From NCBI GenBank assembly GCA_902783395.1, contig CACZRA010000154.1:1-5644 (forward strand): DNA of 5,644 bases, read 5' to 3'. Positions 1 through 5,600 of the stretch are shown piece after piece. The DNA is from an uncultured Lachnospiraceae bacterium (GTDB taxonomy: Bacteria; Bacillota; Clostridia; Lachnospirales; Lachnospiraceae). Within the stretch, counting starts at the first letter, position 1. Every line of letters starts with the position of its first letter. The notes beneath the pieces are model-generated. The model saw only the letters and a program-made list of their open reading frames with translations, had not been told where the DNA came from and did not search any database. Both the position numbers and the translations under genes were made by a program.

Positions 1-285
1 TATATCATCGGTTATATCCCGATGGCTGCCGTTGCGGGGCTTGTTATTGACAGATATTGGAAAAACCGCTTCATATCGGCGGCAGGGATGCTGGCCGCGA
101 CCGCGGTCCTTTATACTCTCGGGACAGCCTGGCTTGCATATTCCGCCGGAATGAACTTTACATCTGCGCTTGCGGCAGGCGTCATTCCCTTTATTCCTTT
201 AGATCTGATAAAGATACTGATCTCCGCCCTTATCGGGCCGGTGCTGAAGATAAAGCTTTCGTTTTTTATTTCCCGATCTCTTTGA
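1..285 (+). CDS. bioY: BioY family biotin ECF transporter S component, C-terminal part (5' end outside window)
   Basis: This is the last 94 residues of an integral membrane protein; the reading frame is open from base 1, so the start lies upstream of the window. BioY is the substrate-binding (S) subunit that captures biotin and, with the EcfA/EcfA'/EcfT energising module, imports it across the cytoplasmic membrane. Seen here: hydrophobic helices around residues 1-15, 23-45 and 50-65 of the fragment, a G-x-x-W-L-A-Y-x-x-G-M stretch after a YTLGT helix, and near the C-terminus the motif GVIPFIPLDLIK, which matches the conserved BioY signature PF-x-x-D-x-x-K. The protein ends with a short basic, aromatic tail. 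No other biotin or ECF genes are visible in the window. The 3' end overlaps the opposite-strand cupin gene by 20 bases, so its terminator, if any, must lie inside that gene. The family call is firm; biotin specificity is taken from the family. Confidence 0.88.
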   Translation, partial: YIIGYIPMAAVAGLVIDRYWKNRFISAAGMLAATAVLYTLGTAWLAYSAGMNFTSALAAGVIPFIPLDLIKILISALIGPVLKIKLSFFISRSL

Positions 286-676
286 GATATTCCTCGTAAT
301 TTCTGATATATTCGCTGCCGTCGTAGTGGGTGCTCGCGAGCACGAGAAGCACCGAATCGGGAGAGAAGTCATACATATCCTTCCACAACATCCGCGGGAT
401 ATAAACGCCCATCATGGGTCTGTCGAGCTCTATGACCACCTCGTCGGTGCCGTCAGTGATACGGACCTTGCTCTTGCCGGCCACATTGATAAGGACAAAC
501 TCGGATTCCCTGTTTGCATGCTGCCCTCTTACCACAGTGGCATCTGATTCATATATGTAAAAGACCCTCTTGATCTCAAAAGGTATGGCCTCGCCGCCTT
601 CTATAACGACTAGCTTTCCCCTTTCGTCACCAAGATCCGCAAAGTGCAGGACCGGACACCGTTCTCTTAAATCCAT
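266..676 (-). CDS. FdtA/QdtA/WxcM-like cupin, putative dTDP-sugar 3,4-ketoisomerase family protein
   Basis: The product is 136 residues, the usual length for single-domain members. Family members isomerise dTDP-4-keto-6-deoxyglucose to the 3-keto sugar in the cytoplasm, making precursors for aminodeoxysugars of surface polysaccharides. Family hallmarks: D-E-R-G-K-L at 17-22, IPFEIKRVFYIY at 31-42, RGQHANRESEF at 50-60, a G-x-x-x-V cupin turn, IPRMLWKDM in the second half, and a D-G-S-E-Y-I-R-N-Y end. The usual HxH pair of the active site reads H53-A-N55 here, so the second histidine is replaced by asparagine. This may alter or abolish isomerase activity, though I believe such variants form a common clade in Clostridia. 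The ATG at 674-676 is chosen because an AAGGGAG ribosome-binding site sits 7 bases before it; the frame is open further upstream to 778, but that extension is not family-like. No sugar-nucleotide synthesis genes are nearby, so the substrate is unknown. Confidence 0.85.
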   Translation of the reverse strand: MDLRERCPVLHFADLGDERGKLVVIEGGEAIPFEIKRVFYIYESDATVVRGQHANRESEFVLINVAGKSKVRITDGTDEVVIELDRPMMGVYIPRMLWKDMYDFSPDSVLLVLASTHYDGSEYIRNYEEYLKEIGK

Positions 677-716
677 AGATCGACTCCCTTTTCCTCCGTT
701 GTGTATACTCTGAATA

Positions 717-745
717 ACTATACAACAGTATCCCCCACTAAACAA
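717..745 (-). promoter_or_regulatory. Candidate sigma-A promoter of the cupin gene
   Basis: Read on the minus strand, a TTGTTT -35 (740-745) is followed after 17 bases by a TATAGT -10 (717-722). The predicted transcript would start near 710, giving a leader of about 34 bases before the ATG at 676. The -10 matches 5 of 6 consensus bases; the -35 keeps only the TTG. The position is right for the gene, but the call rests on pattern alone. Confidence 0.5.
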
Positions 746-771
746 GCCCGGCTTGAATTTGCCAAATATCC

Positions 772-800
772 GATACATGTGGTAAAAAAGAATTTATAAC
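772..800 (+). promoter_or_regulatory. Weak candidate promoter for the aldo/keto reductase
   Basis: A TATAAC -10-like hexamer (795-800) has a poor -35 (GATACA, 772-777) at 17-base spacing. Transcription from here would start near 806, upstream of the two TTACnGTAA palindromes, which would then sit in the 5' leader. No better -35/-10 pair was found between 700 and 880 on this strand, so either this promoter is activator-dependent or the true one was missed. Confidence 0.22.
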
Positions 801-819
801 CGCTGTATCCGCCGGAGGC

Positions 820-857
820 TTACAGTAACCGGATTATTTTTATTTCGATTACTGTAA
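820..857. promoter_or_regulatory. Paired palindromes TTACAGTAA / TTACTGTAA, candidate operator
   Basis: TTACAGTAA at 820-828 and TTACTGTAA at 849-857 are each a palindrome of form TTAC-n-GTAA, and they are exact reverse complements of each other. Their centres are 29 bases apart, a little under three helical turns, with an AT-rich spacer. They lie 28-65 bases before the reductase ATG at 886, and a TTACnGTAA pair is not expected by chance in so short a region. Two dimer sites for a repressor or activator is the simplest reading; a 9-bp stem with a 20-base loop in the mRNA leader is the alternative. The cognate regulator is not visible. Confidence 0.45.
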
Positions 858-872
858 CTTCGCGATCAAAGA

Positions 873-877
873 AAGGA
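873..877 (+). promoter_or_regulatory. Ribosome-binding site deciding the reductase start
   Basis: AAGGA lies 8 bases before the ATG at 886, a normal spacing. It overlaps the earlier in-frame ATG at 877, which therefore has no usable Shine-Dalgarno of its own. This favours 886 over 877 as the start. Confidence 0.6.
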
Positions 878-885
878 TGGCCGAC

Positions 886-2052
886 ATGAGTGAAAACGAT
901 ACCCGTTCTAAAGTAGATGACGCTATTTCAAAGGTAAACGAGATGGGTTCCCGCGCGGAGGACGCTTTCAGGGATTTCAAGGAAAGCGAAGCAGCGGAGA
1001 AGCTTTCAGAGGGGATCAAAAGAGGAGCAAGGACCGCCGCTGAAGGTGTCGCAAAGGGCGCGAAGATCGCAGCCGGGGGCATAGCCGCAGGAACAAAGAT
1101 AGCTTCCGATACCATAAGGAGCAACGCTGAAGCAAACGCAAAAAAGAGAGCTTCGAGGAAGGCTGCCCCTTTTGACCAGCAGTCTGCCTTCCGGACAGAA
1201 GGCGATGACAATAAGCCCATATTCAGGCTCAGAAACGGCGTAGTGATCCCTCCCATAGGTTACGGCACATATCTTGCCACGGAAAAGGGCGGAAAGGATG
1301 TCATACGTGACGCTCTGAACCAGGGCTACCGTTATCTGGACACGGCGCGCTTTTATGAAAATGAGGCCGATATAGGCGAAGCAGTAAGGGAAAGCGGCAT
1401 CCGCAGGGAAGAGCTTTTCATCTGCAGTAAGGTCTGGCCCACCATGCTGGGCGCGGAAAAGCTTAAGGAATCCTTCGAGGCCTCCTGTGAAAGCCTCGGT
1501 ACGGACTATCTTAACATGTATCTTATACACTGGCCTAAAGCCGGCCAGTCCGATGAAGAGTGGATCCCAAAGCTTCGGGAATCCTGGACTGTCATGGAGG
1601 ATCTCTACAAGGAAGGACGTATCCGGGCGATAGGACTCTCAAATTTCCTTCCCCATCATATCAGGCCTCTGCTTGAAACAGCGCGCATAAGACCCATGCT
1701 TGACCAGCTTGAGCTTCATGTCGGATATATGCAGGAATTCACCCTCAGATATCTGAAGCATGAAAAGATCATGGCCCAGTCCTGGAGCCCTCTGGGCAGG
1801 GCTAAGATGCTGGAGGATGACCGCATAAGATCCCTTGCGGAAAAATACGGGAAATCCGGTGCCCAGATCCTGCTCAGATATCTGATCCAAAGAGGCATAC
1901 CGGCTATCCCCAAGGCCTCTACTCCCGAAAGGATGAGGGCAAACATGGATATCTTTGATTTCTCCCTCACCGCGGACGAGATATCGTATCTGTCATGCAT
2001 ACCGGAGGCCGGCTGGTCCGGCGAACACCCGGATCTCGTTGAATGGGGATGA
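886..2052 (+). CDS. Aldo/keto reductase with an N-terminal 11-mer repeat helical extension
   Basis: The product is 388 residues. The C-terminal part (about 112-388) is a complete (beta/alpha)8 NAD(P)H-dependent aldo/keto reductase of the 2,5-diketo-D-gluconate reductase-like group, which reduces aldehydes and ketones in the cytoplasm. The catalytic tetrad is intact: D152 (YLDTA), Y157 (FYENE), K182 (CSKVW) and H215 (LIHWP). IGLSNF at 249-254 and the cofactor-binding segment IPKASTPERMRAN from 341 are also present. Typical members are about 275-290 residues, so the first 110 residues are extra: charged, Ala/Gly/Lys-rich, without a signal peptide or membrane segment, and carrying 11-residue repeats at 41-84. 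This extension probably folds as a long amphipathic helix and may tether the enzyme to a membrane or partner; that is inference. The ATG at 886 is preferred over 877 because AAGGA lies 8 bases upstream. Its stop is followed directly by the stop of the opposite-strand hydrolase. The substrate cannot be told from sequence. Confidence 0.93.
   Translation: MSENDTRSKVDDAISKVNEMGSRAEDAFRDFKESEAAEKLSEGIKRGARTAAEGVAKGAKIAAGGIAAGTKIASDTIRSNAEANAKKRASRKAAPFDQQSAFRTEGDDNKPIFRLRNGVVIPPIGYGTYLATEKGGKDVIRDALNQGYRYLDTARFYENEADIGEAVRESGIRREELFICSKVWPTMLGAEKLKESFEASCESLGTDYLNMYLIHWPKAGQSDEEWIPKLRESWTVMEDLYKEGRIRAIGLSNFLPHHIRPLLETARIRPMLDQLELHVGYMQEFTLRYLKHEKIMAQSWSPLGRAKMLEDDRIRSLAEKYGKSGAQILLRYLIQRGIPAIPKASTPERMRANMDIFDFSLTADEISYLSCIPEAGWSGEHPDLVEWG
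1006..1137 (+). repeat. Four tandem 33-bp units coding 11-residue repeats in the reductase N-terminus
   Basis: Read in frame, the units are SEGIKRGARTA, AEGVAKGAKIA, AGGIAAGTKIA and a degenerate SDTIRSNAEAN. The first three share the pattern [SA]-[EG]-G-[IV]-x-x-G-x-[KR]-[IT]-A, each with a G-x-x-x-G step. An 11-residue period (three helical turns) is known from synucleins, apolipoproteins and LEA proteins, where it makes amphipathic helices that lie on membranes. The DNA copies have diverged, so the repeat is conserved at the protein level rather than being a recent duplication. Confidence 0.7.
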
Positions 2053-3591
2053 TCAGGGTATATTTAATACTCTTTTTATAAAACCGAGCCTTTGATCCAT
2101 GGCCTCGGCCAGTACTCTGCTGTCCTTCGCCATATCAAAGGCATGAACGGTCCCTTTTGTTTTATTCAGCACTACATCGCAGCCGTTCTCTTTGAGCATG
2201 CCGGCATAGGCGATACCCTCATCCCTGAGGGCGTCGAATTCTGCCGTTTCCACATATGCCGGAGGCAGATTTTCAAGAGAAGCCTTTGCCGGATGCAGGT
2301 AATACTTGTCTGCACCGGCATCGGTCCTGATTATTTTATGGAACATGGCTATGGATTCCGCATTGACGACAGGCACGTCGGTAAATTCCTTCATCGACTT
2401 TGTCTCATAATCAAGTCCTATACTCGGATACAGCAGCAGCTGTCCCGCAAGCGGCGTATCATCATCCCTTGCGAGCATAGCAAGCGCCGCCGTCATGGTT
2501 CCTCCCGAGCTGTCACCCATGGCCGCTATACGTTTCGTATCTATTCCAAGCTCCTTACCGTTGGCAATAAGATATCTGTACACCTCCTGAGCCTCCCTTA
2601 TGGGAAGAGGCAGCGAATATCTCGGCCCAAGCTCCTGGAGCGTAAAGAACACTGAGCATCCTGTGTTCTTTACCACTGCCTTTGCGAGCCTGTAATGATA
2701 CGGCACCGCGGGAAGCATGAACGCGCCTCCGTGCATGAGCAGTACAGCGGGAGAAAGCCCACCGTCCCCTGCTCCTTCCGGGGTATAACGGAGCAGAGAA
2801 ACATATCCTTTGGGTGCAAAATTGCACGGTATCTTTAATTTTTCAACCCGGATACCGTCGGCCGATGTCTGCCTGTCCGGGAGCTTGCCGTACAGAAGCT
2901 GCACCATTTTTATCTGGAATCTTGTCTTTGTGACCGGTATCTTGTAAAGCACCGTCAGTTCCGGATCTATCGCATATTTTTCTGTCCGCTTTTTTCCTTT
3001 TTTCTCAAAGGGAACATGGGCGGTCAGCTCGGAATGATCCCTGAATACGAATATCCTCAGATCATCCGTCAGGTTTGCTATGATCGAATGGCTGATCTCG
3101 ATCCAGTTCGCGTCATCATTCTGGATAAGTCTGTCAAAGGACAGGCTGTTATATCCTTCCCCCGTCCACACATAGGCTTCACCGGATGAATCAAGCCCCA
3201 TTTCCTCAAGATCCCTTGCCCCGGCCTTTCTTACTCCTATACCCGAAAGCTTAGACTCATCCGCTTCGATAGCTTCGTAGCTTAAGTTCAGGATCAGGTT
3301 TATATTACTCATGACTCCGCCTGAAGGGCGTTTCGGCGCCGGTCCTGCTTCTTCCGCGGGTACATCCTTTATCAGAAGACGGACTGTACTTCCCGTCCTG
3401 TCACCTCCGATACTGAGCGTTCCCTCTCTTTTTCCCGAAAGATTACCTGCGATTTCCGCAGTTTCCTCGGCGAGAAGCCTTAAGTGAAGTCCGTCCTTTT
3501 GTGTCAGACGGTTCTCCCCGGCATACTGCTCCGCCATCCGGATAGCACTTTCCGTTGCAGAACCTTTTTCACTGTTTACCTTTATCTCCAT
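2053..3591 (-). CDS. Fusion of a degenerate GHKL/HATPase-like N-terminal region with an HSL-type alpha/beta hydrolase (esterase/lipase)
   Basis: The product is 512 residues. Residues about 240-512 are an alpha/beta hydrolase of the hormone-sensitive-lipase/Aes group (alpha/beta hydrolase fold 3), which cleaves carboxylic esters. The oxyanion motif is HGGAF (287-291), the nucleophile elbow GDSSGG has S361, and D453 (EFDALRDEG) and H483 (GTVHAF) complete the triad. The family's usual YRLAPE segment is altered here to ELGPRYSLPLP. Residues about 1-195 are not hydrolase. They resemble small GHKL/anti-sigma-kinase-like proteins of Lachnospiraceae: LHLRLLAEET at 35-44 in the N-box position, then WIEISHSIIANLTDDLRI at 163-180. 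The glycine-rich ATP-lid motifs (DxGxG) are absent, so ATP binding is doubtful. The usual hydrolase is about 300 residues. The ATG has GGAGGG 4 bases upstream. No signal peptide is seen, so it is cytoplasmic. Hydrolase call firm; N-terminal assignment is from recalled family resemblance. Confidence 0.88.
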   Translation of the reverse strand: MEIKVNSEKGSATESAIRMAEQYAGENRLTQKDGLHLRLLAEETAEIAGNLSGKREGTLSIGGDRTGSTVRLLIKDVPAEEAGPAPKRPSGGVMSNINLILNLSYEAIEADESKLSGIGVRKAGARDLEEMGLDSSGEAYVWTGEGYNSLSFDRLIQNDDANWIEISHSIIANLTDDLRIFVFRDHSELTAHVPFEKKGKKRTEKYAIDPELTVLYKIPVTKTRFQIKMVQLLYGKLPDRQTSADGIRVEKLKIPCNFAPKGYVSLLRYTPEGAGDGGLSPAVLLMHGGAFMLPAVPYHYRLAKAVVKNTGCSVFFTLQELGPRYSLPLPIREAQEVYRYLIANGKELGIDTKRIAAMGDSSGGTMTAALAMLARDDDTPLAGQLLLYPSIGLDYETKSMKEFTDVPVVNAESIAMFHKIIRTDAGADKYYLHPAKASLENLPPAYVETAEFDALRDEGIAYAGMLKENGCDVVLNKTKGTVHAFDMAKDSRVLAEAMDQRLGFIKRVLNIP

Positions 3592-3636
3592 TTTTCCCTC
3601 CAGATTTTATGATAAATCGCCAAAAATCCAAGTTTT

Positions 3637-3666
3637 ATTTTATCCTTCTGCCCTGTGACAAATCAA
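3637..3666 (-). promoter_or_regulatory. Candidate sigma-A promoter of the hydrolase gene
   Basis: On the minus strand, a TTGATT -35 (3661-3666) and a TAAAAT -10 (3637-3642) are 18 bases apart. A start near 3630 would give a leader of about 38 bases containing the GGAGGG ribosome-binding site. Both hexamers are fair matches and the placement fits the gene. Confidence 0.5.
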
Positions 3667-3674
3667 GTCGCGGA

Positions 3675-3704
3675 TTTCCCGGCAGGCTGTCGGTGATGTA
3701 TAAT
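3675..3704 (+). promoter_or_regulatory. Candidate upstream promoter for the cysteine-cluster gene
   Basis: A perfect TATAAT (3699-3704) has only a weak -35 (TTTCCC, 3675-3680, 18-base spacing). Transcription would start near 3711 and leave a leader of about 80 bases. A consensus TTGACA at 3722-3727 downstream has no matching -10 at 16-18 bases and is probably coincidental. Confidence 0.35.
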
Positions 3705-3754
3705 CTAAACACCGAGGCTTTTTGACACGTGCTATCGGGTAAGCAGGCACACAT

Positions 3755-3785
3755 TTGATCCGGTTTTTGTAAAAACAGCTATACT
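3755..3785 (+). promoter_or_regulatory. Candidate proximal promoter giving a leaderless transcript
   Basis: TATACT (3780-3785) ends 5 bases before the ATG at 3791, with TTGATC (3755-3760) at a long 19-base spacing. A start 6 bases after the -10 would fall on the A of the ATG. The gene also lacks a clear ribosome-binding site. The GTTTTT-GT-AAAAAC palindrome (3763-3776) fills most of the spacer and could bind a regulator. Confidence 0.28.
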
Positions 3786-3790
3786 GAGAA

Positions 3791-4309
3791 ATGCTAGGAA
3801 AAGAAGAATACCAAAAAGTTTATGAAATGCTGGACAGAGCGGATCCCGTACCGTACGACTGCGGGATGCGCTGTGGTTCCGTCTGCTGCATGAACGACTC
3901 CTTTGATACCGGCACGGAGCCTTATATATACCTTTTCCCCGGCGAGAATGAATATCTCAGATCCGAGGGAGCAGCAATCAGGATAAAAAGGGAACTGTGC
4001 AAAGACCATGATCTTCCGTCATCCTACGGAAAATATGTGTATGTGGCATGCTGCAGCGGACCGGATTCATGCGACCGGAGATTCCGTCCCATCCAGTGCA
4101 GATCCTTCCCACTCTGGCCCAGGATAACGGAGTCGGGGGAGCTGCTGCTCTCATTCTATGACGGGGAGCTTCCTTATACATGCCCCCTGATAAAAGAAAA
4201 AATAACGCTGTCTGAAGAGTTTGTCACAGCTGCCTATGAAGCGTGGGAGATCCTGACAGGTGACGATGCCGTCAGGGACCTGATACTTATGGATTCCGGG
4301 AGGCTGTGA
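3791..4309 (+). CDS. Cysteine-cluster protein, YkgJ/CxxCxxCC-like putative metal (Zn/Fe)-binding protein
   Basis: The product is 172 residues and soluble. The pattern is C24-x3-C28-x3-C32-C33 near the N-terminus, then C87-C88, C94, and the segment RPIQCRSFPLWP at 99-110 with C103, and C131 (YTCPL). The CC pair and the R-P-x-x-C-R-x-F-P motif are those of the YkgJ family, thought to chelate zinc or iron; the biochemical role of the family is unknown. A related group in Lachnospiraceae begins with the same DPVPFDCG-like stretch, which supports the ATG at 3791; a stop codon lies two codons upstream, so no earlier start exists in frame. No good Shine-Dalgarno precedes the ATG (bases before it read CTGAGAA), hence possible leaderless translation. 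It is transcribed alone, divergent from the hydrolase and convergent with the lipoprotein gene, with a palindromic terminator 3 bases after its stop. Confidence 0.82.
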   Translation: MLGKEEYQKVYEMLDRADPVPYDCGMRCGSVCCMNDSFDTGTEPYIYLFPGENEYLRSEGAAIRIKRELCKDHDLPSSYGKYVYVACCSGPDSCDRRFRPIQCRSFPLWPRITESGELLLSFYDGELPYTCPLIKEKITLSEEFVTAAYEAWEILTGDDAVRDLILMDSGRL

Positions 4310-4312
4310 CGC

Positions 4313-4351
4313 AGGAAACGAAACAAAATGCAAGCATTTTTTTCGTTTCCT
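4313..4351. terminator. Long palindrome, probable bidirectional intrinsic terminator
   Basis: AGGAAACGAAA (4313-4323) pairs exactly with TTTCGTTTCCT (4341-4351), and AAAATGC (4325-4331) pairs exactly with GCATTTT (4334-4340). This gives an 18-bp stem interrupted only by an unpaired C at 4324 and closed by a tiny AA (in practice CAAG) loop. A run of seven T (4337-4343) is in the 3' arm. It sits between two convergent genes, 3 bases after one stop and 11 bases from the other, as expected for a terminator shared by both strands. The stem is AT-rich and the U-tract is inside the stem rather than after it, so termination efficiency is uncertain. Confidence 0.68.
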
Positions 4352-4362
4352 ATAAACTCATA

Positions 4363-5514
4363 TTACTCTGCAAACGGTGTGAGATCTATTTTTTCAGCTT
4401 CTTCGTTTCTTCCCATGTATTCATCATACTCAGCTTCCGTTATGCTCTCCCACTCATCGGTCTCCGGAGAATGTGAGACATACCAGGGCTTGGATTCATC
4501 CTCGGTGGCATCATACTTCACTCCTATCTGCGGGAAAAGCTCAGTTGTATTGGGAGTGAGAATATACATTATCCTCCCGCTTGATGCGGCGCTGTCAGAG
4601 AAATCATTTACTATTATCGTGCCTGTCGATAAATAGTAGCGGTTTCTGTCCCACCCTGAAACTACATGGGCAGGCTTCCTGTTGACCATGGTGTAGATGT
4701 CATAAACCGTTCCGATGGTCTTTGCTTCTTCTATTTCGCCGGTCACAAGCTCATCTATGCCGTCAGCATTGATATCCATATACGCATATCCCGTTGCTTT
4801 CATGGGATCGATATTGTCATCAGTCTGGGTGACAACGAAATAAATTGTGCTCATGTCATTGTCTTCCAGTTTCTGGGCATCCCAGCCTTCCGATATGGCT
4901 TTCCTGAACTGAGCTATGACATCACCGTAAAGCTCCTCGCCTTTGGTCCCGCCGCCGTAAACAAATTCACCTCCGACATCCGATTTCAGTGATTTGATCA
5001 CATCCTCCTCACAGGAGGCAAGCTTTGCATAGGTGTCCGGCATTTTATCGGACTTCTCAAAATCCCACTGTACATCCGTAGGATCCACGACGGTGATATC
5101 ATATATTGTTCCTTTAGAATCCGTCATCTCGCCTTTCTTCACATCCAGGCCTCCCGAATACTCCTCAGGATCGGCATATCCCTGAATACTGAACACGAAA
5201 CCTCCGAAGCCCGATTCACTTGCTTCCTTATCACAGATCTCTATCGAGTCATCCGTTCCATACGCCACATATATCCCCTCCGTATCCTTGGGCATAGTGA
5301 TGGAAAACAGTCCGTTTGACAGTACTCCATTGGCATCCGCCTTTAACTCCTTTGCCGTAGTCTCCTGCCCGTCAGAATACTCTTCCGATGCTGCCTCCGC
5401 CGTGCTTTCTTCCGCAGCATCCCCCGCGGGCTTCGTTGCTGCCTCCGTTCCTCCGCAGCCTGCCGTCGCCGCCATACATCCGGCAAGTAAAAGTGCAATG
5501 ATCTTCTTTTTCAT
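4363..5514 (-). CDS. Secreted lipoprotein of unknown function with an EF-hand-like DxNxDG loop
   Basis: The product is 383 residues. It starts with a lipoprotein signal: MKKK, a hydrophobic core, and two candidate lipobox cysteines, C13 (LAGC, short core) and C20 (TAGCGG). C20 fits the usual core length and the following GG; C13 has the better -3 residue. Residues about 21-57 are a low-complexity Ala/Glu/Thr/Ser linker, typical of a spacer between membrane anchor and folded domain. The rest is one or two acidic domains. Residues 247-256 read DINADGIDEL within a GYAYMDI...EL frame, a D-x-N-x-D-G-x-x-E loop of the calcium-binding EF-hand/dockerin type that recurs in Clostridia lipoproteins. No catalytic motif was recognised. 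The ATG at 5512-5514 has AGGAGG 10 bases upstream; the frame is open for 28 more codons but those are not signal-like. Probably anchored on the outer face of the cytoplasmic membrane; function unknown. Confidence 0.87.
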   Translation of the reverse strand: MKKKIIALLLAGCMAATAGCGGTEAATKPAGDAAEESTAEAASEEYSDGQETTAKELKADANGVLSNGLFSITMPKDTEGIYVAYGTDDSIEICDKEASESGFGGFVFSIQGYADPEEYSGGLDVKKGEMTDSKGTIYDITVVDPTDVQWDFEKSDKMPDTYAKLASCEEDVIKSLKSDVGGEFVYGGGTKGEELYGDVIAQFRKAISEGWDAQKLEDNDMSTIYFVVTQTDDNIDPMKATGYAYMDINADGIDELVTGEIEEAKTIGTVYDIYTMVNRKPAHVVSGWDRNRYYLSTGTIIVNDFSDSAASSGRIMYILTPNTTELFPQIGVKYDATEDESKPWYVSHSPETDEWESITEAEYDEYMGRNEEAEKIDLTPFAE

Positions 5515-5600
5515 AATCTTATTTCCTCCTGTAAAACTCTGATCCGGGATTTTTTCGGCAATGGACTCTTTCTTTGCCCGCATCTCGTCACGTCTCAATT

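Noticed and set aside
698..726. GTTGTGTATA / TATACAAC imperfect inverted repeat
   Set aside because: The arms differ by a two-base insertion, and the right arm is explained by the -10 region of the cupin promoter; too weak to call an operator.
677..778. N-terminal extension of the cupin by 34 codons
   Set aside because: It is not similar to the family N-terminus, it contains the best promoter and the AAGGGAG ribosome-binding site, and it begins without a Shine-Dalgarno.
814..818. GGAGG ribosome-binding-like site in the reductase leader
   Set aside because: No start codon follows at a usable distance; the bases just downstream hold an in-frame stop and the palindrome instead.
2092..2655. 187-codon open frame on the plus strand inside the hydrolase gene
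   Set aside because: It is a shadow of the hydrolase in another frame: no family resemblance, His/Arg-rich composition typical of antisense frames, and the hydrolase motifs on the other strand are unambiguous.
3691..3724. CGGTG...CACCG hairpin followed by a run of five T, terminator-like
   Set aside because: The stem is only 5 bp with a 14-base loop, and no gene ends nearby on the plus strand for it to terminate.
5515..5598. In-frame extension upstream of the lipoprotein start
   Set aside because: It would place 28 charged residues before a clear MKKK signal peptide, and AGGAGG correctly precedes the ATG at 5514.
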